This document shows, in pieces, positions 53,309 through 61,768 of a DNA stretch of 64,000 nt; positions within the stretch are counted from its first letter, which is position 1, and each line of letters opens with the position of its first letter. The stretch comes from Chersky-840 sp963838775. GTDB lineage: Bacteria; Actinomycetota; Acidimicrobiia; Acidimicrobiales; UBA8190. The stretch covers positions 62,001-126,000 of the forward strand of contig CAWISP010000041.1 in NCBI GenBank assembly GCA_963838775.1, given 5' to 3'. The notes beneath the pieces were generated by a model. It ran no database searches and had not been told where the DNA came from. It saw nothing but the letters and a program-made list of their open reading frames with translations. Position numbers and translations under genes: made by a program.

Positions 53309-53983
53309 TCAGCGCGACCCGGCGAGGGTGCGGGCCCGGGCGAAGATGGCATCGAACATGGGCTCGGTGAGCCTCCCCGTGAAGGTGTTCTGCTGGCTCG
53401 GGTGGTACGAGCAGATCACAGTCCGGCCGTCGGGCGCGGCGGCCTCGACCCCGTGGCCGAACTTGGGTCGCGGTCGCAGCCCCAGCTCGTCGACCAGCAC
53501 CTGGTACGCGAACTGGCCGAGCGCCACCACCACCCGCACGCGCCCGAGCAGGGCCAGCTCGCGCTGGAGGTAGGGCCGGCACGCGTCGCGCTCGGCGGGG
53601 GTGGGCTTGTTCTGGGGCGGCGCGCAGCGCACGGCGGCGAGCACGTAGGCCCCCGACAGCTCGAGCCCGTCGTCGAGCGCCACGCTCGTCGGTTGGTTCG
53701 CCATGCCCGCCCGCCACAACGCCGCGAACAGCCAATCGCCGGAGCGGTCCCCGGTGAAGACGCGCCCCGTCCTGTTGCCGCCGTGGGCCGCCGGCGCCAG
53801 CCCCACCACCACCACGGTGGCTTCGGGGTCGCCGAACCCCGGCACGGGCCGGCCCCAGTAGACCTGGTCGGCGAAAGCGGCTCGCCGCTGTGTCGCGACC
53901 TCCTCCCGCCAGGCCACCAGGCGCGGACAGCGGCGGCAATGTGTGATCTCGCTGGTCAGCTCGTCGAGCGGCGGGACGTGCAC
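53309..53983 (-). CDS. Family 5 uracil-DNA glycosylase (UdgB-like)
   Basis: Removes uracil and deaminated bases from DNA. Motif 1 is GLAPAAHGGNRTGR and motif 2 HPSQQNTFTGRLT; the N-terminal CRRCPRL and later Cys point to the Fe-S cluster of families 4/5. GTG 53983 begins VHVPPLDEL. The frame continues 49 codons upstream but that part lacks protein character. It is divergent from the phosphatase gene, 25 bases apart. Confidence 0.88.
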   Translation of the reverse strand: MHVPPLDELTSEITHCRRCPRLVAWREEVATQRRAAFADQVYWGRPVPGFGDPEATVVVVGLAPAAHGGNRTGRVFTGDRSGDWLFAALWRAGMANQPTSVALDDGLELSGAYVLAAVRCAPPQNKPTPAERDACRPYLQRELALLGRVRVVVALGQFAYQVLVDELGLRPRPKFGHGVEAAAPDGRTVICSYHPSQQNTFTGRLTEPMFDAIFARARTLAGSR

Positions 53984-54008
53984 GGCCGACAGCGTACGAT
54001 GGCGCGCC

Positions 54009-54653
54009 GTGCCCACCCGCCGAATTCCGGCCCCTGCCGTTGCCCTGCTCGTCCGGCACGGACGCACGCCCACGACGGGGACGGTGCTCCCCGGGCGGGC
54101 CCGGGGCCTGCATCTGTCAGACGAGGGCAAGGCGCAGGCCGAACAGGCCGCTCAGCGCATTGCGGCCCTCAAGAAAGCGCCGGTGGCGGTGTACGCGTCG
54201 CCGCTCGAGCGCGCCATGGAGACGGCCAAGCCCATTGCCGCCCGGCTCGGGTTGCGGGTGCGCATCGAACGCGGCCTTCTCGAATGCGACTTCGGGGCGT
54301 GGACCGGTGCGAAGCTCTCCGCCCTGCGCCGGCGCCACGAGTGGCGCACCGTGCAGGCCTTTCCGAGCTCGTTCCGGTTCCCGGGCGGAGAGTCGTTCAT
54401 CGAGATGCAGGCGCGCATGGTGTCCGCCCTCGACCGGCTGGCCGACCGGCACCGGGGCGAGACCTTCGTCGCCGTGTCCCACGCCGATCCCATCAAGGCG
54501 GCCGTGGCGGCCACCGCCGGGGTCCCCCTCGATCTCTTCCAGAGGCTGGCGGTGTCCCCGTGCTCGGTGACCGGGCTGGTGCGCGGCGTTTCCGGCTCCT
54601 ACGTCCTGTGTGTCAACGCCACGGCGTCGCTCACGGAGTTGGCGGTGTCATGA
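54009..54653 (+). CDS. Histidine-phosphatase/phosphomutase (MSMEG_4193-like)
   Basis: Phosphoglycerate-mutase-like fold: LLVRHGRTP holds the phospho-His, followed by YASPLERAMETA, ECDFGAW and the second His in VAVSHADPIK. 214 residues from GTG 54009. It is coupled by ATGA to DUF3090 and belongs to a conserved actinobacterial trio, often next to mycothiol ligase. Substrate unknown. Confidence 0.88.
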   Translation: MPTRRIPAPAVALLVRHGRTPTTGTVLPGRARGLHLSDEGKAQAEQAAQRIAALKKAPVAVYASPLERAMETAKPIAARLGLRVRIERGLLECDFGAWTGAKLSALRRRHEWRTVQAFPSSFRFPGGESFIEMQARMVSALDRLADRHRGETFVAVSHADPIKAAVAATAGVPLDLFQRLAVSPCSVTGLVRGVSGSYVLCVNATASLTELAVS

Positions 54654-55147
54654 GCCCGGCCCTCGATCTCGGAGACCTCGATCGTTTCACCGTCGGCACC
54701 GAAGGCCCTGTCGGCGAGCGTGTGTTCCTCTTGCAGTGTCGTAGCGGGCAGACCGTCGTCACCCTGAAGGCCGAGAAGCAACAGGTGTCGGTGCTGGCGG
54801 AGTACCTCGGCCGTCTCCTCGCCGATCTCGACCGTCCCGAGGACCTCCCCGTCGACCTCGAGATCGAAGAGCCCGCCGACCCGCATTGGGTGATCGGCAC
54901 ACTCGGGGTGAGCTACGACGAAGCGCTCGACCGCATCGTGCTCGTCGCCGAAGAGCTCGTGCCCGAGGACGAAGAGGGCGACATGGCCCGATTCACGATC
55001 ACCCGGTCCCAAGCTGCTGCGTTCGCCATCCGTGCCACCACCCTGGTCGAAGCCGGGCGCCCACCGTGCCCGCTGTGCGGCGGCCCCCTCGATCCCTCCG
55101 GACACGAGTGCCCGAGGACCAACGGTCACCGGCCGCCCGCCACTTGA
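54650..55147 (+). CDS. DUF3090 protein
   Basis: 165 residues: beta-rich N-terminal two thirds (VGERVFLLQCRSGQTVVTLKAEK), an acidic middle, and a C-terminal zinc-ribbon-like CPLCGGPLDPSGHECPR. ATG overlaps the previous stop and its own end overlaps the next gene. No biochemical role is known for DUF3090; conservation with the phosphatase and the kinase-like gene suggests a shared pathway. Confidence 0.88.
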   Translation: MSPALDLGDLDRFTVGTEGPVGERVFLLQCRSGQTVVTLKAEKQQVSVLAEYLGRLLADLDRPEDLPVDLEIEEPADPHWVIGTLGVSYDEALDRIVLVAEELVPEDEEGDMARFTITRSQAAAFAIRATTLVEAGRPPCPLCGGPLDPSGHECPRTNGHRPPAT

Positions 55148-55830
55148 CGCTCCTGGCGCAAGGCGACGTCGAGATCGTCGGCCGCATGCCGTGGAGCTCG
55201 AACCACACCTTTCTCGCCACGTGCGTCCTGGGTGACGAAGAGGCGAGCGCGGTGTACAAGCCCGGGCGCGGGGAACGCCGTCTGTGGGACTTCCCCGAGC
55301 CGATCTACCGGCGCGAGGTCGCCGCCTTCGAGCTGTCGCGCGCGCTCGGATGGGGCATCGTCCCCGAAACGATCGAGCGTGACGACGCGCCCCTCGGCCC
55401 CGGGTCGTTGCAGCTGTTCATCGCGGCGGACTTCTCGCAGCATCATTTCACCCTCGTCGAGGACGAGGACTACCACGACCAGCTCATGGCGATCTGCGCC
55501 TTCGATGTCGTGGCCAACAACGCCGATCGCAAGAGCGGGCACTGCATCCTCGGCGACGACGGCAGGATCTGGGCCATCGACAACGGCCTGTGCTTCCACG
55601 CCGAGCCCAAGCTGCGCACGGTGATCTGGGAGTTCGCCGGGCAGTCCCTGCCCGCCGCGCTCCTCGACGACCTCGCCCGGGTGGCCCAGGCACCTCCCGA
55701 GTCCCTCGCGCCGCTGCTCTCGGCGCGAGAGGTCAAGGCGGTGGGACGGCGCGCCGCCGCATTGCTCGAGGCGGGACGGTTCCCGGTCCCCGATCCCGAC
55801 ACGCACCACTACCCGTGGCCCCTGGTCTGA
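55108..55830 (+). CDS. SCO1664-family kinase-like protein
   Basis: About 240 residues. It resembles the PI3/4-kinase-like catalytic fold: VYKPGRGERRLWDFPEPIYRRE with the ATP-lysine, FDVVANNADRKSGHC with the catalytic Asp/Asn, and IDNGLCFHAEPKLR. GTG 55108 is taken; TTG 55144, which overlaps the DUF3090 stop, is an equally good start. Third member of the conserved trio; target unknown. Confidence 0.82.
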   Translation: MPEDQRSPAARHLTLLAQGDVEIVGRMPWSSNHTFLATCVLGDEEASAVYKPGRGERRLWDFPEPIYRREVAAFELSRALGWGIVPETIERDDAPLGPGSLQLFIAADFSQHHFTLVEDEDYHDQLMAICAFDVVANNADRKSGHCILGDDGRIWAIDNGLCFHAEPKLRTVIWEFAGQSLPAALLDDLARVAQAPPESLAPLLSAREVKAVGRRAAALLEAGRFPVPDPDTHHYPWPLV

Positions 55831-55843
55831 TGGCGCCGGCGCC

Positions 55844-57097
55844 TCAGGCGGAGGTCGTCACCGCCCCTGCATCCCAACGGACGGGCATGCGTTTGATGCC
55901 CCCGACGAAGTTCGAGCGCAACATCTCGACGGGGCCGTCGAGCTCGATCCGCGGCAGGCCCGTGATCAACTCGGTGAAGATGAGCCTGAGCTCCATCCGG
56001 GCCAGGCCGGCGCCGAGGCAGAAGTGCGGACCTCCGCCCCCGAAGGTGACGTGGTCGTTGGGCGAGCGGTCGACGTCGAAGCGAAAGGGGTCAACGAACG
56101 CATCTTCGTCGCGGTTGGCCGAGGCGTACCACAGCACCACGCGATCGCCGGCCCTGATCGTCTTGCCCCGCACGTCGACGTCACGGGTGGCGGTACGTCG
56201 GAAGTACAGGATCGGAGAGGCCCACCGGAGGATCTCTTCCACCGCGCACGACATCCGGTCCGGGCTCGGGTCTCGGCGCAGCTTCTCGAGCTCGGCGGGG
56301 TGCTCGATCAGGGCCCGCATGCCGTGCGACGTCGCATTGCGCGTGGTCTCGTTGCCGGCCACCACGAGCAACAGGAAGAACAGGGCGAGCTCGGCGTCGG
56401 TCAGGCCGTCGGCTTCGGTCGTCGCCCCCGTCAGCATGGTGACGATGTCGTCACGCGGATCGGTGGAGCGCTGACGGCGGAGCTCGTCGGCGTAGCCGAG
56501 CATCTCGGCCGAGGCCACCATGGCGGCCTCCATGTCCCCTCCGAACTCGGGGTCGTCGATGCCGGTCATCGCGTTGCCCCATCGAAAGATCTTGCGGCGA
56601 TCGCTCTCGGGGACGCCCACCAACTCGGCAATGGCCTGGAGCGGGAGCTCGGCGGCGACGTCCTCGACGAAGTCGCACGAGCCGCGACCGGCGATGCCGT
56701 CGACGATCCTCCGCGCCTTGAGCGCCAGATGGTCCTCGACGAGACGCAGGGTGCGGGGCGAGAAGCCCTTGCTGACGATGCGGCGGTAGCGGGTGTGCTC
56801 GGGGCGGTCCATCCCCGGCAGCATCTGCATCATCATCTTGCCCTGCGAGTCCTCGGGATCGATGTCGACGAGGGTGAAGCCCCTGGCGCTGACGAAGGTC
56901 TCGGGGTCCCGGCTCACCATCTGCACGTCGGCCTGCTTGGTGAGGCACCAGAACCCGGTGCCCGCGCTGTCGACGTGCCAGTGCACGGGGTCCGCCTCGC
57001 GCCAGGCCCGAAAGACGTCGTGGTGGCGCCGGTCCCGGAACACGTCGGGGTCGAGCAGATCGGAACCGTGCTCGAGAGGCCCAGCCGACTCGACCAT
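55844..57097 (-). CDS. Cytochrome P450
   Basis: 417-residue P450. I-helix VAGNETTRNATSHG (acid-alcohol-like pair), ExxR in EEILRW, and the haem loop FGGGGPHFCLGAGLAR with the Cys ligand. The EDSQGKMMMQMLPGMD and HTRYRRIVSKGFSPR segments resemble steroid/lipid-oxidising CYP families of actinobacteria. No ferredoxin or reductase gene is next to it. Convergent with the SCO1664-like gene. Confidence 0.93.
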   Translation of the reverse strand: MVESAGPLEHGSDLLDPDVFRDRRHHDVFRAWREADPVHWHVDSAGTGFWCLTKQADVQMVSRDPETFVSARGFTLVDIDPEDSQGKMMMQMLPGMDRPEHTRYRRIVSKGFSPRTLRLVEDHLALKARRIVDGIAGRGSCDFVEDVAAELPLQAIAELVGVPESDRRKIFRWGNAMTGIDDPEFGGDMEAAMVASAEMLGYADELRRQRSTDPRDDIVTMLTGATTEADGLTDAELALFFLLLVVAGNETTRNATSHGMRALIEHPAELEKLRRDPSPDRMSCAVEEILRWASPILYFRRTATRDVDVRGKTIRAGDRVVLWYASANRDEDAFVDPFRFDVDRSPNDHVTFGGGGPHFCLGAGLARMELRLIFTELITGLPRIELDGPVEMLRSNFVGGIKRMPVRWDAGAVTTSA

Positions 57098-57242
57098 GAA
57101 CAGACCCCCGTCCCGCCGGGCCCGGCGCCCGGAGCGGCGACGAGCCTACGAGCGCCCGCCCCTTGGGACCACCGGATGGGCCCACCCCTCTGACGCCGTC
57201 CCCTCGCTGGCGGCTGATGGGAAGAACTGCTTGCCTTGTGCC

Positions 57243-58736
57243 ATGAGCCATGCCCTCTCCCGCCGCTGGACGACGCTGGGCGTGGCCCTGGCGACCTGTG
57301 CCCTGATCGTCCCGGCCGTGGTGCTGGCAACGACGACATCGGCGACGGCTGCCACGTCGTACCCCGACAACACGTCGCAACCGGTGCCGTTCGGAGACGC
57401 GGGATATTTCGGATCGATGGCCGGCGTCCAGCTCACTGCCCCGGTCGTGGGCATGGCCCCGACCCCCGATGCCAAGGGTTACTGGCTCGTCGCATCCGAC
57501 GGCGGGGTGTTCAGCTTCGGTGACGCCGGGTCATACGGGTCGATGGGCGGACAGGCTCTGCACGACCCTGTGGTGGGCATGGCCCCGACCGCGGACGGCA
57601 AGGGCTACTGGCTCGTGGCATCCGACGGCGGGATCTTCGCCTTCGGGGACGCCGGCTTCTACGGGTCGACGGGTGCCATGCACCTCGACGCCCCCATCGT
57701 GAGCATGGCTGCCACCCCCGACGGCAAGGGCTACTGGCTCGTGGCGTCCGACGGCGGGATCTTCGCCTACGGCGACGCGCCGTTCGTCGGGTCCATGGGT
57801 GGTCGACGCCTGAGCGAGCCCATGGTCGGCATGAGCGCGGCGCCCGGTGGCGACGGCTATTGGCTCGTGGCGTCGGACGGCGGTGTGTTCTCCTACGGAA
57901 CCGCCCGATTCCTCGGGTCGACGGGGAACCTGCATCTCGCCGCGCCGATCGTGGGTATGGCCACCACGCCCGACGGCAACGGCTACTGGCTCGCCGCGTC
58001 GGACGGCGGCGTGTTCTCCTACGGCGACTCGCAGTTCTTCGGGTCCATGGGTGGACAGCAGCTGCAGAATCCCGTCAAGGCCGTGGCGGCGACTCCCGAC
58101 GGCGGCGGCTACTGGCTCCTCCCCAGCGCTCCGAGCTTGTCGGCACCCGTCGGTCCCGGTTCCAACGGCGCGGCGGTGCTCGCCATCCAGCAGCGCCTTT
58201 CCGCGCTGGGCTACTGGCTCGGGACCCCGGACGGCGTCTTCGGTGACAGCACCCAACAGGCCGTCTACGCCCTGCAGAAGGCGGCGGGCATCAGCCGCAC
58301 CGGTGCCGTCGGGCCTGCCACGCAGGCCGCGCTCGACGCGGGTGTCCTCCCGCAACCCCGCAGCACGTCCGGCTATGTGATCGAAGTCGACCTCGAGGAC
58401 GATCTCGTCATGTTCGTGACCAACGGGAAGATCGACTTCGTCCTCAACACCTCCACCGGGGGTGGCTACACCTACACCGAGGACGGGGTCACCTCGGTGG
58501 CGCTCACCCCGACCGGGCACTTCCAGATCTACCGGCAGGTGAACGGCCTCGTGGTCGACTCGCTCGGATCGCTGTGGCGGCCGAAGTTCTTCGACGCCGG
58601 TTTCGCCATCCACGGAGACTCGTTCGTCCCCCCCACGCCGGTGTCCCACGGCTGTGTCCGGGTGAGCAACGAGGCGATCGACTGGATCTGGGCCAACAAC
58701 CTCGCACCGATCGGGACGGCGGTCTGGGTGTACTGA
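57243..58736 (+). CDS. Secreted L,D-transpeptidase with GYWLVASDGG repeats and peptidoglycan-binding domain
   Basis: ATG 57243, signal peptide (LGVALATCALIVPAVVLA). Residues about 45-300 are five full and two partial 41-residue repeats with core GYWLVASDGGVFSFGDA. Next comes a PG_binding_1 domain (GAAVLAIQQRLSALGYWLG...QALQKAAGIS; landmarks) and a YkuD domain with AIHGDSF and VSHGCVRVSN (catalytic His and Cys). It should cross-link or anchor to peptidoglycan. The same repeats occur in the GH43 enzyme at 36 kb. Confidence 0.9.
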   Translation: MSHALSRRWTTLGVALATCALIVPAVVLATTTSATAATSYPDNTSQPVPFGDAGYFGSMAGVQLTAPVVGMAPTPDAKGYWLVASDGGVFSFGDAGSYGSMGGQALHDPVVGMAPTADGKGYWLVASDGGIFAFGDAGFYGSTGAMHLDAPIVSMAATPDGKGYWLVASDGGIFAYGDAPFVGSMGGRRLSEPMVGMSAAPGGDGYWLVASDGGVFSYGTARFLGSTGNLHLAAPIVGMATTPDGNGYWLAASDGGVFSYGDSQFFGSMGGQQLQNPVKAVAATPDGGGYWLLPSAPSLSAPVGPGSNGAAVLAIQQRLSALGYWLGTPDGVFGDSTQQAVYALQKAAGISRTGAVGPATQAALDAGVLPQPRSTSGYVIEVDLEDDLVMFVTNGKIDFVLNTSTGGGYTYTEDGVTSVALTPTGHFQIYRQVNGLVVDSLGSLWRPKFFDAGFAIHGDSFVPPTPVSHGCVRVSNEAIDWIWANNLAPIGTAVWVY

Positions 58737-58801
58737 GCTGAGCGGCGCCGTGGTCTCGATCCGACGGGCCGCTGCCGCGCCGCCTGCCAGACTTGAGGCC
58801 G

Positions 58802-59104
58802 ATGAAGACCCGCATCATGTACCTCGAGCTGAAGACCGGCTTCGATGACGACGACGGTCCGGCCTGGATCGGCCGTGTGCACATCTCCAAGACGGGGCGC
58901 ACCATCTACTACCGGGACAAGGCCCTCCGGAGGATCCCCGGTGGCGGGATCCGGGGCAACCACGAGGACATCGAGACCGGCGAGGAGTACTGGGTGTCGG
59001 GCGTCAAGAGGAATCGTGCCAACCGGGACTGGGCCGGGACGGGGCCCGTCGTGATCGACGAGGACGTGCGAGAGGAATACGAACAACTCATCGACAAGCA
59101 CTGA
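58802..59104 (+). CDS. Conserved small hypothetical protein
   Basis: 100 residues: MYLELKTGFDDDDGPAWIG, then ISKTGRTIYYRDKAL and EEYWVSGVKRNRANRDW. The pattern is known from many bacteria under hypothetical or misapplied names. No signal or TM. ATG 58802. No function known. Confidence 0.75.
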   Translation: MKTRIMYLELKTGFDDDDGPAWIGRVHISKTGRTIYYRDKALRRIPGGGIRGNHEDIETGEEYWVSGVKRNRANRDWAGTGPVVIDEDVREEYEQLIDKH

Positions 59105-59161
59105 CGTTCGGCCGTTGGGCGTGGTCGGCCTTCGCCACGTCGATCGGCAAACCGCCCGAAG

Positions 59162-59539
59162 TCAGGAGTAGTCGACCTTCCCGGCTCCGGGGACCCCGAT
59201 GGCGAAGGCGAGGCCGCGCAGCGGCGCGTGCTCGCTGGCGGGCCAGATGCTGTGGGTGGTGTCGGGCGGCGTGTACACGAGATCGCCGGCGTGCACCTCG
59301 CGTTCCTCGTCGGCGATTCTCATGATCCCGTGACCGGAGATGATGTAATAGAACTCGTGGGTCGGATGCGAATGCGCGTCGACCGCTCCACCTCCGGCGA
59401 TCTCCCACTCACTCACGAGCTCGAGGAACCCACCCTCGGTTGCGGCTCGCATCTCCTGGGGCGGGACGAGCCACCACACCGGGGTGGTGCCGTTGTGCTC
59501 GATGGTGGGTGCCATGTCCTCGATCGACCGGACGTCCAT
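59162..59539 (-). CDS. Cupin-domain protein
   Basis: Single small cupin of 125 residues: metal motif HSHPTHEFYYIISG (two His and Glu) and second motif with HS in DTTHSIWP. ATG 59539 has AGAAGGAG 8 bases upstream. Possible enzyme or ligand-binding protein; substrate unknown. Confidence 0.85.
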   Translation of the reverse strand: MDVRSIEDMAPTIEHNGTTPVWWLVPPQEMRAATEGGFLELVSEWEIAGGGAVDAHSHPTHEFYYIISGHGIMRIADEEREVHAGDLVYTPPDTTHSIWPASEHAPLRGLAFAIGVPGAGKVDYS

Positions 59540-59636
59540 GCTGGCGTTCTCCTTCTGCGGTGCCGACGGCAGCGGCCACGGTAGTGCAAGGGCCGCGACG
59601 CCGGCGAGAGAGTCGCCGCTTGCGTGGGCCACTGCG

Positions 59637-60209
59637 TCAGAGCAACGGGGGCCGGCGGTGCATCTCCTCGGGGACCGACGCTTCGTCGAAGGCACCCTGG
59701 ATCCCGGCGAGGAGTTCGGCGTCGGCGTGCATGTACATGTAGGCGAAGCGCATCTCCGAGAGCTCGAGCGGAGCTCCCGAACTCAGCCGCTCGGAGATGT
59801 CTTGTGGCCCGTCGTACCAGGCGAGGCCGACGACTTGGTAGTTGCGTACGTGTCGCACGTCGAAGCGACACAGCGTGGGCCAACGGAATTCGGCATAGGG
59901 ACGGCTGTCTTGGGCATCGAGAAGGACGAGCCCCACCTTCCCCACCACGACGACGACGCCCAACAGCGCGTGCTCCGGTGTGTGGAACAGGCCGAACGAC
60001 ACGATGGCGGGGTCGTCTTCGAGCTCCCGGACGATCTCGGCGATGTGCTCCACGTATTGCGGTTCGGCGGTCGCCCGTTTCTCGAGCTGGGTCAGCAGGT
60101 GGCGCGCATTCCTGGGAACGCCGACGATCATGGCGCGCTGGCGCCAGTCCAGCGCCATTGTCGACCCATCGAGCCCTTGTTTCAGCTTCCTGCCTCGGCG
60201 CAGGGACAT
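59637..60209 (-). CDS. Hypothetical protein, no recognised family
   Basis: 190 residues without signal or TM helix. The middle (AIVSFGLFHTPEHALLGVVVVVGKVGLVLLDAQD) is hydrophobic beta-like, and FRWPTLCRFDVRHVRNYQVVGLAWYDG follows; quoted pieces mark the two conserved-looking blocks. Upstream of the cupin gene on the same strand. I do not recognise it. Confidence 0.6.
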   Translation of the reverse strand: MSLRRGRKLKQGLDGSTMALDWRQRAMIVGVPRNARHLLTQLEKRATAEPQYVEHIAEIVRELEDDPAIVSFGLFHTPEHALLGVVVVVGKVGLVLLDAQDSRPYAEFRWPTLCRFDVRHVRNYQVVGLAWYDGPQDISERLSSGAPLELSEMRFAYMYMHADAELLAGIQGAFDEASVPEEMHRRPPLL

Positions 60210-60378
60210 GGTGCGACCCTCCCAGCCGGGTGCTACCGGTGCAGCGGTTAGATCGGTCGAGCCGGTCGGCCCCTTGAGAAGGCGGGAGAATTACCGGTCG
60301 GAGGGACCGACGCCGACTACGCGCCGTGAGATTCCTCCTCACCGGGCCCCTTACAAGGACCGTCTTCACCGGGACGCG

Positions 60379-60472
60379 CCTCACAGGACCCGCCTCACAG
60401 GACCCGCCTCACAGGACCCGCCTCACAGGACCCGCCTGACAGGACCCGCCTTACAGGACCCGCCTCACAGGG
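60379..60472 (+). repeat. 14-bp tandem repeat spanning the LLM gene stop codon
   Basis: Six full copies and a partial of CCTCACAGGACCCG (units 5 and 6 vary at the fourth base). The minus-strand stop of the LLM gene (60467-60465) lies in the last partial copy. The rest of the 255-base gap to the next gene is otherwise empty. Confidence 0.93.
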
Positions 60473-61319
60473 CCAGGAGAGCCGGGGCGAGCTCGCGGTA
60501 CTCGGTCAGGGGAAACGATCGGCGCGAGGAGACGACTTGCACACAGACGTGGTCGGCACCGGCGTCATAGTGACCGCGCACGCGGGCGGCGATGGTCTCG
60601 ACGTCCCCCCAGTACACGACGGCGTCGACGAGGCGATCGCTGCCCCCTCCGGCCAGATCCTCGTCTCCGAAACCCAAGGTGCGGAGGTTGTTGGTGTAGT
60701 TCGGAAGCGTCAGGTAACCCGCCGTGAACGTCCTCGCCACCTCACGGGCCTTGACCGCGTCCCGCTCGAGCACCACCGTCACCTCGGGGGCGAGCACCGG
60801 GCCCTCGCCGAGCTCAGCGCGGGCCCGGACCGTATGTTCGACGGGGACGAAGTAGGGATGCGCCCCTGCCGAACGATCGCGCGCCAGCCGCAGCATGCGC
60901 GGCCCGAGCGCAGCGAGCACCCGACGGCCTTTGGCGACGGCGGGGCCATCCTCGTCGAGGGCACCGAGGTAGCTGACCATGTGCGAGTACGGACGTGAGT
61001 ACGTCTCTGCCAAGGGGGCGTGGCTCGCGCCGAGGCCCAGGAGAAAACGCCCGGGGTAGCGGGCGTCGAGGTCGGTGGCGCCATGGGCGACGTCGTCGGG
61101 TTCGGCTCGCCAGATGCTCACGATGCCGCTCGCCACCGTCATGTGGGTGGTCGAGGCGAGCAGCATTGCGAAGTGCGGTGAGAGGCCGGGCTCGTAGCCG
61201 CCCGAGGACCACAGGGCGCTGTACCCGAGGCGCTCGAGCTCGGCGGCGACGTCGACGGAGCCGTCGTGGTTGTCGCGCCATGCCCCGCTCCACCACACGC
61301 CCAGCCGTCCCAGGTCCAC
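60465..61319 (-). CDS. LLM-class F420-dependent oxidoreductase (second)
   Basis: 284 residues, luciferase-like barrel: LERLGYSALWSSGGYEPG, VASGIVSIW, PGRFLLGLGASHAPLAE and ADHVCVQV. GTG 61319. Paralogous to the 25-kb protein but shorter and of the TIGR03620-like style. Substrate unknown. Confidence 0.88.
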   Translation of the reverse strand: MDLGRLGVWWSGAWRDNHDGSVDVAAELERLGYSALWSSGGYEPGLSPHFAMLLASTTHMTVASGIVSIWRAEPDDVAHGATDLDARYPGRFLLGLGASHAPLAETYSRPYSHMVSYLGALDEDGPAVAKGRRVLAALGPRMLRLARDRSAGAHPYFVPVEHTVRARAELGEGPVLAPEVTVVLERDAVKAREVARTFTAGYLTLPNYTNNLRTLGFGDEDLAGGGSDRLVDAVVYWGDVETIAARVRGHYDAGADHVCVQVVSSRRSFPLTEYRELAPALLAL

Positions 61320-61384
61320 GGACCCGAGCGTACTGACAGGACCAGGCAGTCGAGCCGGCGACCGGTACCGGCGAGGACGGCCCG

Positions 61385-61768
61385 TCAGCCCTCGAGGTCG
61401 TAGGCGGTGGCGTGGCGCGGTTGGTAGAGGCCGATCTCACCGCCGCCGGGCACCTTCAGCCGGGTGAGCAGCCCGAAGCCCTGGCTCTGGACCGGTCCGG
61501 TGAACTCGACGCCCTTGGCCGTGAGGTCTGCGACCGTGGCCTCGATGTCGTCACACATGAGGTACAGCTCGTGGTGCCCACTGGGCGCCCCGGTGCCGGG
61601 GTCGCCGGGCTCGCCGGCGGGGTGGACACCGAGCTCGGCGGGCGGCAGCTTGAAGATGAGCCAGCCGTCATGGGCATCGACATGAGGGAACCCGAGCACG
61701 TCGCGGAGAAAGGCACGGGTCGCCTCGGCATCGGCGGCATAGACGATCGCGTGGGTCCCCGTGATCAT
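61385..61768 (-). CDS. VOC-family protein
   Basis: 127 residues with both VOC halves: ITGTHAIVYAADAEATRAFLRD, GHHELYLMCDDIEATVADL and GEIGLYQPRH (metal Glu region). ATG 61768 overlaps the stop of the glycosyltransferase gene (ATGA), so it is translated from the same message. Dioxygenase, glyoxalase or antibiotic-binding roles are all possible. Confidence 0.87.
   Translation of the reverse strand: MITGTHAIVYAADAEATRAFLRDVLGFPHVDAHDGWLIFKLPPAELGVHPAGEPGDPGTGAPSGHHELYLMCDDIEATVADLTAKGVEFTGPVQSQGFGLLTRLKVPGGGEIGLYQPRHATAYDLEG

Noticed and set aside
60379..60472. CRISPR or phage attachment array at the 14-bp repeats
   Set aside because: Units are too short, without spacers, and derived from the end of the adjacent gene.
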